The position numbers and the translations under genes were made by a program. A stretch of 9,810 nucleotides of DNA from an uncultured Clostridia bacterium. Lineage in GTDB: Bacteria; Bacillota; Clostridia; Christensenellales; Aristaeellaceae. Every line of letters begins with the position of its first letter. The stretch's first letter is position 1. The stretch is from assembly GCA_946496415.1 (NCBI GenBank), contig CAMMGP010000025.1, positions 1-9,810 of the forward strand, given 5' to 3'. The notes beneath the pieces were generated by a model. The model saw only the letters and a program-made list of their open reading frames with translations. It was not told where the DNA came from and ran no database searches. Of this stretch, positions 1-5,773 are shown one piece after another.

Positions 1-84
1 CCTAATCGTGTGGGGCCCTACGTTTAGTTCAAGATAAAGGCTGACGAGTAAAGCTCGCGTCCGGCGGCAATGACGGTTGTTTTT
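1..84. other. Left flank, no gene assigned
   Basis: No start codon or complete ORF is convincing here. On the plus strand one frame is open from base 2 to a TAA at 35-37, which could be the last residues of a gene entering from the left, but that is too little to judge. Bases 43-61 form an imperfect hairpin (GACGAG, loop TAAAG, CTC-gc-GTC). Read on the minus strand it is followed by GCCTTTATCTT, so it could be a weak terminator for the minus-strand gene that stops at 85. The T-run at 80-86 overlaps that gene's stop codon. Confidence 0.3.
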
Positions 85-378
85 TTACAGTTCCAGCGGC
101 ATGCCCGCGCCCTGCAAAGGCGTCCGCGCCCGCAGCCATTCGCCAAAGGAGAGCAACTCCGAGGGGAAGACGAGGAAGGCGACGAAGATGAGGATCGCCA
201 CGATCAGCATCAGCACGAGCGCCGCCGCGGCAAACGTCCGCTTGGGCTGCTTTTTGGAGAGGAACGCCAGCAAAAACAGCGCGATGATGTTCACTCCGGG
301 GATGCAGGCAAGGACGATGGTCCACATCCAGTTGAGGACGGAAACGCGGTTGCGGGAACTTCTACCTTCGCGGCTCAT
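85..378 (-). CDS. Small two-helix integral membrane protein, function unknown
   Basis: A 97-residue protein starting MSREGRSS. I chose the ATG at 378 because AAAGGAG lies about 7 nt upstream; a further upstream in-frame ATG at 453 would put the start before the -10 box at 425-430. It has a short basic N-terminus, a first membrane helix at about 17-40 containing CIPGVNIIALFLLAF, a basic loop (SKKQPKR, 41-47), a second helix at about 49-71, and a short polar tail. The IPxVNIIxLFxxAF pattern followed by a basic loop and second helix resembles small uncharacterised membrane proteins common in Bacillota; that family resemblance is from memory. It has its own strong promoter, so it is probably transcribed separately from the upstream lipoprotein gene. 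No catalytic residue is evident and no function is assigned. Confidence 0.8.
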   Translation of the reverse strand: MSREGRSSRNRVSVLNWMWTIVLACIPGVNIIALFLLAFLSKKQPKRTFAAAALVLMLIVAILIFVAFLVFPSELLSFGEWLRARTPLQGAGMPLEL

Positions 379-424
379 GGCGGGCGCTCCTTTCGCTGTG
401 CGGTCTATACGCTCATGTACTTTC

Positions 425-453
425 ATTATACACGAGCGCGCGCGGCGCGTCAA
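425..453 (-). promoter_or_regulatory. Sigma-A promoter of the small membrane protein gene
   Basis: On the minus strand TTGACG (453-448) and a consensus TATAAT (430-425) are separated by exactly 17 bases. Transcription would start near 418, leaving a leader of about 40 nt before the ATG at 378. This is one of the closest matches to consensus in the window. Confidence 0.85.
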
Positions 454-465
454 ACCTCGCTCGTG
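431..465. repeat. 8-bp inverted repeat straddling the -35 box
   Basis: CACGAGCG (431-438) and CGCTCGTG (458-465) are perfect inverted copies separated by 19 bases. The promoter's -35 box (448-453) lies between them and one arm abuts the -10 box. The placement suits an operator or a DNA hairpin. The half-sites are GC-rich, so a chance match is possible. Confidence 0.5.
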
Positions 466-504
466 AATCTTCGATACTTTGTCGAATTCGCGCCCACGGG
501 AAGG

Positions 505-2352
505 CTATTTCCGGATCATGCCGCAATAGCGGGAGAAGAGGAAGGCCTGGAATTCAGGGCTGGCCACGCCGTCCGCGCGCACGTATTGCATGGCCTGCTG
601 CGCTGCGATGACGGCGTCGCGCGTCGCCTCGCCGAATTGGCCCTCCGTGCCGCGCACGGCCTCGCGGTCGAGGTAGCCGAGTTCCCAAAGCTGCTTTTGC
701 AGGCTCTCCACCGGCCCCATGCTCTCGCCGCTTGCGTCGCTGTCGCCCATCTGCAGGGTGGTAAAGGACTGCGTCTCGTCGTACATGCTCACGCCCGAAG
801 GCGGCGTGGCCTCGGAATAGACGTGCTCCTGGAAGGAAACGCTGGCCGCGCCGGTCTGCTCAAGGCCCATGGCGGCCTGCACGGCGCTTACGGCGCTCGC
901 GGTGGCGGAGCCGTACTGGCCGTCGACCTCGCCTTCAAAGTAGCCCAGTTGCTTAAGCCGCGTTTGCAGATACGCCACCAGTTCGCCCGAAGCGCCCTCG
1001 GCAAGATCGGTCATGGAGAGGTTGTAGGGGTAGTAGCGGTCGCCGGAGGCGGTCTGCGTCGGGGCGGTGTAGGCGGGCGCGTCGGCCGAGTACAGCAGTG
1101 CCTGCAGGGCGGCGGTAGCCACGCCGGTTTCCTCCAGACCCGCGGCGCGCTGGAACAGCTTCACCGAAGAGACGGTGGCGCTGGCATAGCGGCCGTTGGG
1201 CGTGCCGTTGGCGTAGCCCAGTTCCACCAGGCGCGTTTGCAGGCGCGTCACGGCCTCGCCGGAGTCGCCCTCCTGCAAAAGCGTGTAGCCTCCCTCGCGA
1301 ATGGCCTCAGCCTCGGCGCTGCCGTAGGCGGGGGCATCGTCGGCGATGAGCTGCGTGTACAGGCCGTAGGTGACCACGCCGTCCTCGCTCGCGCCCACCA
1401 CGCGCTGGAAGGCCATCACGGCCTGCGTCGTGGCGGCGTCGAACGTGCCCGTGGCGGTGCCCTGCATGTAGCCAAGGTCGATCAGGCGCTGCTGGATGCG
1501 CTCCACGGTGGAGCCGATGTTGCCCTCAGAAAGCGTCTGCTGATCCGCGGGCTCCTGCGTCTGCGTCGGAGCCAGCGTCGCGCCGGAATAGGTGCGCGGA
1601 TCCACGGTGAACAGTTCGCCCTGCATCGAGGCGGTGGCCACGTTGTTGGGGGCGTTGCCGTAGACCTGGAAGAAGGCGCTCACCGCCGCGGCAGTTTCCT
1701 GATCGTAGTAGCCGGTGATGTGGGAGATGGGGAAGTCCAGTTCGCGCAGGCGCATTTGCAGGGCCAGCACGCTGCTGCCCGACGCGCCCAGCTGCAGGTC
1801 GCTGAAGCTGCCGTTCACGGCTGCGGCGTAGGCCTGCGCGCTGTACGCGGGCGCCGTCTCGGCAAAGAGCATCTCCTGCAAATTGACGGTGGCGATGCCC
1901 GTCTGCATGGTGCCGTAGGTGAGTTCGAACAACTGCACGGCCTGCTCGGTGAGCGTGTCAAACACGCCGTTGATGTCGCCGGGGTAGTAGCCCAGTTCAC
2001 GCAGGCGCAGTTGCAGAGTCTGCACGCCCTGCCCCTGGTCGCCGAGGCGCAGCTGCGTATAGCCGTCCGTCGATTCTTCCTCGTCGTTGCTGGTGGCGGA
2101 GACAAAGCCTTCGTCGATCCAGCGGTCGTTGAGCACCGTCACGTTGCCGTTGGCGTCCAGCGAAAAGGGCTGATCCGGATCCTCAGGCACGGCGGTGGGC
2201 GTGGTGGTGGCATAGGGGACGGAGATGTTGACCGACAGATCCGGCGCGGTCTGCGCGGCGACGCCATCGTCCTGCGCGACGCAGCCGCCAAGCATCGCCG
2301 CGCAGGCGATCAGAAGCGCGGCAAAGACGATCCAGGCGGCACGATTGCGCAT
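505..2352 (-). CDS. Lipoprotein with six tandem peptidoglycan-binding (PG_binding_1-like) domains
   Basis: A 615-residue protein. The ATG at 2352 is preceded by TGGAGGG at good spacing; an in-frame ATG at 2382 has no such site. Residues 5-23 form a lipoprotein signal peptide ending in the lipobox LGGC, giving a lipidated Cys24. A low-complexity Thr/Pro/Asp-rich stretch (about 25-95) would tether it away from the membrane. Six repeats follow, at about 101-164, 186-249, 274-337, 358-422, 449-512 and 533-607. Each has the pattern LxxGxxGxxVxxLQxRLxxLGYxxGxxxGxFxxxTxxAVxxFQ, typical of PG_binding_1 helical domains. Linkers often contain DAPAY or similar. Repeat 6 carries an insertion and repeat 2 is the most diverged. 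No amidase, L,D-transpeptidase, lysozyme or SpoIID-like domain is visible, so I infer a wall-binding or scaffold role outside the membrane. The gene lies 82 bases after marR on the same strand, and I see no convincing promoter in the gap. Confidence 0.9.
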   Translation of the reverse strand: MRNRAAWIVFAALLIACAAMLGGCVAQDDGVAAQTAPDLSVNISVPYATTTPTAVPEDPDQPFSLDANGNVTVLNDRWIDEGFVSATSNDEEESTDGYTQLRLGDQGQGVQTLQLRLRELGYYPGDINGVFDTLTEQAVQLFELTYGTMQTGIATVNLQEMLFAETAPAYSAQAYAAAVNGSFSDLQLGASGSSVLALQMRLRELDFPISHITGYYDQETAAAVSAFFQVYGNAPNNVATASMQGELFTVDPRTYSGATLAPTQTQEPADQQTLSEGNIGSTVERIQQRLIDLGYMQGTATGTFDAATTQAVMAFQRVVGASEDGVVTYGLYTQLIADDAPAYGSAEAEAIREGGYTLLQEGDSGEAVTRLQTRLVELGYANGTPNGRYASATVSSVKLFQRAAGLEETGVATAALQALLYSADAPAYTAPTQTASGDRYYPYNLSMTDLAEGASGELVAYLQTRLKQLGYFEGEVDGQYGSATASAVSAVQAAMGLEQTGAASVSFQEHVYSEATPPSGVSMYDETQSFTTLQMGDSDASGESMGPVESLQKQLWELGYLDREAVRGTEGQFGEATRDAVIAAQQAMQYVRADGVASPEFQAFLFSRYCGMIRK

Positions 2353-2434
2353 ATGTGTCCCTCCAGAAAACAGAATCATCAATCGTTTATCCTTTATATC
2401 CTATCATTATTGACGCAGAACCCGCAGTTTTGGT

Positions 2435-2911
2435 TCACATTTCCGGCTGTTTGCTCAGCAGGCGGACGATGGTTTCCAAAGCGTCGTTGAAGCTGGCGAG
2501 GTCCTCCCTGCTGAGCGTGCGCGTCCAGTCGAACAGATTGTCGCACAGCCGGCGATAGATGTCGGCCAGACGCTCGCGCCCCTTTTCGCAGATCACCACG
2601 TTGACCACGCGGCGGTCGGCGCTGTTGCGCTCGCGCATCACCAGCCCGTCCTCGATGAGGCGGTCGACCAGAGGCGTGATGTTGGGCTTGGCGATGCCAA
2701 AACTCTGGGAGATCTCCGTGATGGACAGGGAGCCGCGGTGGTCGAGCATCACCAGCACCTGCACGTGCGAAAGCGGCATGCCGAATTCCGCCTGCAAAGC
2801 GCTCGGGGGCAGCAGCCTGCGCCGCATCAGCGGCCAGGCCTGAAAGAGCATGTCGTATAAACGCCCCAGCGAAGCGTCCCGCTCGTCGTTTCTGTATCCC
2901 ATATCGCTCAT
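2435..2911 (-). CDS. MarR-family transcriptional regulator
   Basis: A 158-residue protein. The ATG at 2911 is preceded by GGAGGG with 7 bases of spacing, whereas the further upstream ATG at 2947 has no comparable site. A winged helix-turn-helix occupies about 48-112: helix SITEISQSFGI (63-73), recognition helix KPNITPLVDRLIEDG (75-89) and the wing RERNSADRRVVNVVICEKG (93-111) with the DRR motif characteristic of MarR proteins. The flanking helices at 12-40 and 115-153 would form the dimer interface. MarR proteins bind palindromic DNA as dimers and are usually released by small phenolic or other ligands, or by cysteine oxidation; Cys108 and Cys123 are present. It has its own promoter (2962-2991). 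The downstream neighbour on the same strand is the peptidoglycan-binding lipoprotein gene, which is the likeliest co-transcribed target. The ligand cannot be told from sequence. Confidence 0.93.
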   Translation of the reverse strand: MSDMGYRNDERDASLGRLYDMLFQAWPLMRRRLLPPSALQAEFGMPLSHVQVLVMLDHRGSLSITEISQSFGIAKPNITPLVDRLIEDGLVMRERNSADRRVVNVVICEKGRERLADIYRRLCDNLFDWTRTLSREDLASFNDALETIVRLLSKQPEM

Positions 2912-2933
2912 GACCGATCCCTCCGTAGCCGTC

Positions 2934-2943
2934 ACGGCGCCGT
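2934..2943. promoter_or_regulatory. Possible MarR operator in the marR leader
   Basis: ACGGCGCCGT is a perfect 10-bp palindrome between the marR promoter and its start codon, where an autorepressor would bind. It is short and purely GC-rich at its centre, so it may be coincidence in this genome. Confidence 0.25.
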
Positions 2944-2961
2944 TCACCGCTGTTTACCTCT

Positions 2962-2991
2962 ATTTTATGCGCTTTTGTGGGCAATCGTCAA
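2962..2991 (-). promoter_or_regulatory. Sigma-A promoter of marR
   Basis: On the minus strand TTGACG (2991-2986) and TAAAAT (2967-2962) are 18 bases apart. The 105-base gap between the large membrane protein gene and marR is otherwise empty. The promoter indicates that marR, and probably the lipoprotein gene after it, form a transcription unit separate from the upstream gene. Confidence 0.75.
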
Positions 2992-3015
2992 GCGCAAACC
3001 GGAGACATTTCCCGT

Positions 3016-4968
3016 TCATTCCGGCGAATTCCCGTCATTTTCCGGCGCGGCGTAGATCAAAACGCCGCCTTCATCGTAGATCAGGTCACAGTTTTCGGCA
3101 AACCATGCCGCGTCCAGCGCGTAGTTGTAGCGCTCGCTGTTGCCGATTACGACATAGTCCACGCCGTATTCCTCAAACAGGGCGAGGTTCTCCCCCGGGG
3201 CCTCCAGCATCTGCCGCGCGTTCAGGGCGGCGCGCTGATAGTTGACGCCGTGGAAGTAGAGATAGCTGCTCGTGCCGCAGACGATCTGCCGCCCCGCCAG
3301 CGCCGCCACGAAATTGTTGTGCTGGTCGCCGGTGAGGTAGACGGCGTCCGCGGGCAACTCGTCGCGGATGAATTCCGCGGCCGCCACATCGCCCTCGGAA
3401 AAGAGTTGATAGTCCGACACCGCCTCGCGGCCCAGCGACAAAACGCCCGAGGTCAGCGAGAGGAAGAAGAACACCGCCGCCAGCAGCGACCTTCCCGGCA
3501 GGCCCCGCATGCGGTTCCACAGGGCCACGAGATACTTGGCCGCCAGCGGCAGCATCAGCAAAAAGGCCACGTAGAACAGCTTGTTGTTGTCGTAGGGGTT
3601 GGGCTGGAACTGTATCAGTTCCGCCGTCGCGTAGACCAGCAGCGCGCCCAGCGCCAGCCCCCGCTTCCAGCCCTTGCACAGGATCGCCGCCGGGAGCATC
3701 ACAAGGTACACCGGGCCGACGTTCTTCACCCAGAACCAGAAGTATTCGTCGATGAGCCGCCCGGTGGCGTCGTCGTAGTTGACCCAGTTGAAGCGCAGCG
3801 AGAGCGACCCGGTCGTGGCCGCGCCGCCCACCGTCTGGGGGATGGACCAGGTGAGCACCTGCGGCAGCGCCAGCGCCGCGGCGATGCCGGCGTAGAGCGC
3901 GTAGTCGACGAGCGCTTTTTTGCGGTCCTCGGCGTTGCGCAGCGTCCACACAAGGCAGCCCGCCGAGATCAGCGCCAGCGCAAAAAACGAGTGGGTGTGC
4001 ACCATGGGCATGGCCCCGGCCAGTACGCCGAGGATGCCATACAGCCGGCGGCTTTTCTCGCGCATGGCCAACACCAGCAGGTACAGCGCCGGCACGACCA
4101 TCGTCCAGCCCGCCAGCAGCGTGCGCTGAGGGATCATCATGTCGCAGATGACGTTCACCCAGCGGATGTTGTGCTCCACCATGTTGGCTGGGGCGGCGTA
4201 GTAACCGGTAAAGACGTTTTGAAGCGCCGTCGGGTCTTTCCACACTTCGTCCAGCACGTAGAAAAAGCCCAGACCGCCGTTGAGAAACATCAAAAGATAC
4301 GAGACGACCACCGCCGCGCGCGAATGCGTCAGTTCCCACGAAAGCAGGATGAAGCCCAGGTATACCAGCCCCATCATCAAACTGCCGGGGATGATAAACG
4401 CCGCCTGCAGCCCCGTGCCCAGACAGAGCATGGAGGCCGAGAGCGCGTCCATTAAAAAGGGATAGCCCAGCAATACGTCCTGAATCAGCGTGTACTCCGG
4501 CGGATAGGCGCTCCCCTGCAGGCCCGTGGCGATGCCCAGGTGCAAGCAGAGATCGCCGTAGGTAGACTGCCCCACGTGCAGGGCCCCGTCCACCTCGCGC
4601 AGCGTGTGCGTGTATTGCAGGTAGATGGAAAGGATGAGCAGCGGCACGATCAGCGCGATGGGCAGCCAGGCGGGCATGTCCCCGCAGAAGGGGCGTCGTT
4701 CGCCCTCCAGCCGCATCGGGTCGGCCGGTTCCCGCAAAAACTTCCGCGCCAGCAGCGCGAATACCGCCGCCAGCCCCAGCGCCGCGTACTGCGCCGCCGC
4801 CGTGAATTTGAGCAGATAGGCAAACAGCGACGGCAGCCACATCATCATCAAAAGCCCCGCCGTCAGCCCCAGCCACAGGCGCACGACGCCGTCCCTGCGC
4901 CGGAACAGCGCGTCCGCGAGCACATAGCCGCAGATCTCAAACCCCAACAGCAGCAAAACTCCGCCCAT
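3016..4968 (-). CDS. Large polytopic membrane protein, GT-C glycosyltransferase-like
   Basis: A 650-residue protein starting MGGVLLLLGF. The ATG at 4968 follows GGAGGT with 4 bases of spacing; the in-frame ATG at 4989 sits directly against a weak AGGGA. There are roughly 12-14 hydrophobic helices between residue 1 and about 512, then a soluble C-terminal domain (about 515-645, including LPADAVYLTGDQHNNFVAALAGR). Features resembling GT-C enzymes are the acidic motif REVDG (124-128) in the first long extracytoplasmic loop, STYGDLCLHL (135-144), a HTHS motif (324-327), and NPYDNNKLFY (457-466) near a late helix. GT-C proteins transfer sugars from polyprenyl-phosphate donors on the outer membrane face, with an acidic residue in the first loop. 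I infer the class from layout; donor and acceptor are unknown. A PTPS-related/YfhO-type membrane protein is an alternative. It is divergent from the Ig-like surface protein gene, which could be an acceptor, but that is speculation. Confidence 0.75.
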   Translation of the reverse strand: MGGVLLLLGFEICGYVLADALFRRRDGVVRLWLGLTAGLLMMMWLPSLFAYLLKFTAAAQYAALGLAAVFALLARKFLREPADPMRLEGERRPFCGDMPAWLPIALIVPLLILSIYLQYTHTLREVDGALHVGQSTYGDLCLHLGIATGLQGSAYPPEYTLIQDVLLGYPFLMDALSASMLCLGTGLQAAFIIPGSLMMGLVYLGFILLSWELTHSRAAVVVSYLLMFLNGGLGFFYVLDEVWKDPTALQNVFTGYYAAPANMVEHNIRWVNVICDMMIPQRTLLAGWTMVVPALYLLVLAMREKSRRLYGILGVLAGAMPMVHTHSFFALALISAGCLVWTLRNAEDRKKALVDYALYAGIAAALALPQVLTWSIPQTVGGAATTGSLSLRFNWVNYDDATGRLIDEYFWFWVKNVGPVYLVMLPAAILCKGWKRGLALGALLVYATAELIQFQPNPYDNNKLFYVAFLLMLPLAAKYLVALWNRMRGLPGRSLLAAVFFFLSLTSGVLSLGREAVSDYQLFSEGDVAAAEFIRDELPADAVYLTGDQHNNFVAALAGRQIVCGTSSYLYFHGVNYQRAALNARQMLEAPGENLALFEEYGVDYVVIGNSERYNYALDAAWFAENCDLIYDEGGVLIYAAPENDGNSPE

Positions 4969-5093
4969 GACGACCTCCGCGAATCCCATTCCCTGTGGGT
5001 TATAGCCTTCCCGTCGCGGCCCGCAGAGCGATGCCGATGCGCCGCGTATACTATTACATTTTAAGGGATTTTTATTACGGAATCATGGAGAAA

Positions 5094-5141
5094 ATTATGA
5101 AAAAATTTCGATATTTTTCCGAAATTGTGCATAATGATGCA
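5094..5141. repeat. Nested inverted repeats in the AT-rich divergent intergenic region
   Basis: ATTATG (5094-5099) pairs with CATAAT (5130-5135), and inside them AATTTCG (5104-5110) pairs with CGAAATT (5120-5126). Both dyads are centred at about 5115. Overlapping the right side is a third dyad, TGCAT (5128-5132) with ATGCA (5137-5141). All lie just upstream of the plus-strand promoter at 5148 and in the upstream region of the divergent membrane protein gene. Operator sites for a dimeric regulator are the natural reading; AT-richness raises the chance rate. Confidence 0.5.
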
Positions 5142-5147
5142 AAACAG

Positions 5148-5176
5148 TTGCAATTCGACATAAGCTGATATAAAAT
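5148..5176 (+). promoter_or_regulatory. Sigma-A promoter of the Ig-like protein gene
   Basis: TTGCAA (5148-5153) and TAAAAT (5171-5176) are separated by 17 bases in a locally AT-rich stretch. Transcription would start near 5183, giving a leader of about 44 nt that contains the hairpin at 5189-5209. Confidence 0.7.
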
Positions 5177-5188
5177 AAAAGGGAGTAT

Positions 5189-5217
5189 GCGGATGCTGGA
5201 AGTATCCGCGGAAGGGG
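5189..5217 (+). promoter_or_regulatory. Leader hairpin abutting the SD of the Ig-like protein gene
   Basis: GCGGATGCT (5189-5197) pairs with AGTATCCGC (5201-5209) through nine pairs, one of them G-U, around a GGA loop. The ribosome binding site GAAGGGG (5211-5217) begins one base later. It could stabilise the 5' end of the message or tune ribosome access. Confidence 0.5.
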
Positions 5218-5226
5218 TAGACGCAC

Positions 5227-5691
5227 GTGAAAAAAAGGACGATCTGCGTTTTCGCGCTCGTGGCGCTTTTGCTGCTGCTCGGCAGCGCTTTCGCGGAAGG
5301 CGTCATTTCCACGACGGTCGTCATGCGCGTGTCGCGTCTGACGCAGGACGCGGTGGTGGACGCGGGGGAAGACCTTTCGATGGAGGTCAACATCGAAGGT
5401 GTGTCGCCCGCCTCGTACCAGTGGTATTTTGAAGGCGCGCCCATTGCCGGCGCGAATCAGCGCGTCTACAACATCGTCAACGCCTCCGTGGAGGACGCGG
5501 GCGTTTACCGCCTGGACGCCTTCGACGCAAATGGCGATATGCTTCTGAGCATGGACATCGCCGCCCGCGTCATCGACGATACCGTGCCCAAGTCCGGCGA
5601 CGATTCCCTGCCGGTGGGCGTTGCCGCCGCCGTGATGGCCGTCGCGGCGCTGGCGCTCGCCGCCAAGCTGCTGCGCCGCCGCGCAGCCTGA
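5227..5691 (+). CDS. Secreted Ig-like domain protein with a sortase-like C-terminal signal
   Basis: A 154-residue protein with a GTG start, supported by GAAGGGG 9 bases upstream and by the signal peptide starting right at MKKR. Residues 1-23 form a Sec signal (basic start, Leu-rich core, AFA before Glu24). Residues about 33-116 form one Ig-like domain: QWYFEGAPIAGA (65-76) carries the core Trp66, and DAGVY (90-94) is the usual F-strand motif, but the disulfide cysteines are absent, as in many bacterial Ig-like domains. The tail reads VPKSG (120-124), a hydrophobic stretch (about 128-149) and RRR (150-152). This layout matches LPXTG-type wall-sorting signals, and PKTGD-like variants are common in Clostridia. 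It could alternatively be a plain C-terminal membrane anchor, because no sortase is seen nearby. Its likely location is the cell surface; its binding partner is unknown. Confidence 0.85.
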   Translation: MKKRTICVFALVALLLLLGSAFAEGVISTTVVMRVSRLTQDAVVDAGEDLSMEVNIEGVSPASYQWYFEGAPIAGANQRVYNIVNASVEDAGVYRLDAFDANGDMLLSMDIAARVIDDTVPKSGDDSLPVGVAAAVMAVAALALAAKLLRRRAA

Positions 5692-5706
5692 CGGACAGGT
5701 GTTTTC

Positions 5707-5735
5707 CGGCGGCCCGCGCAGGTCGCCGTTTTTTT
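5707..5735 (+). terminator. Intrinsic terminator of the Ig-like protein gene
   Basis: CGGCGGCC (5707-5714) pairs with GGTCGCCG (5721-5728), eight pairs including one G-U, around a 6-base loop, and seven T's follow immediately (5729-5735). It lies 15 bases after the stop codon. Confidence 0.87.
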
Positions 5736-5773
5736 GCGCCGCGGCGCTCATATCGCAATGGAGGACGAACAAA

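Noticed and set aside
1861..2052. DNA-level tandem repeats within the lipoprotein gene
   Set aside because: The repeats are at the protein-domain level only and have diverged in nucleotide sequence, so there is no sign of recent duplication or slippage.
70..2490. 806-residue open frame on the plus strand across the lipoprotein and neighbours
   Set aside because: It is antisense to three genes with clear SDs and domain content. The translation is His/Arg/Gly-rich and low-complexity, has no domain, and owes its length to GC-rich third positions in the opposite repeats.
2977..4455. 492-residue plus-strand frame opposite the large membrane protein
   Set aside because: Arg/Gln/His-rich shadow with no recognisable domain, fully antisense to a membrane protein with convincing hydrophobic segments.
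3173..4876. 567-residue minus-strand frame overlapping the large membrane protein
   Set aside because: Ala/Gly/Arg-rich off-frame translation of the real gene; no SD-supported start and no membrane pattern.
5048..5068. Possible minus-strand promoter for the large membrane protein gene
   Set aside because: AT-rich -10-like hexamers (TAAAAT, TAATAG) exist, but none has a recognisable -35 at suitable spacing.
5187..5432. 81-residue plus-strand ORF starting in the leader of the Ig-like gene
   Set aside because: Its ATG follows GGGAG by only one base, it lies in the leader hairpin, and its translation beyond 5227 is an Arg-rich off-frame version of the Ig-like gene.
5736..5747. Perfect palindrome GCGCCGCGGCGC before tgt
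   Set aside because: Pure GC palindromes of this length are expected by chance in such a genome, and it can form only a 4-bp hairpin. Not listed as a feature.
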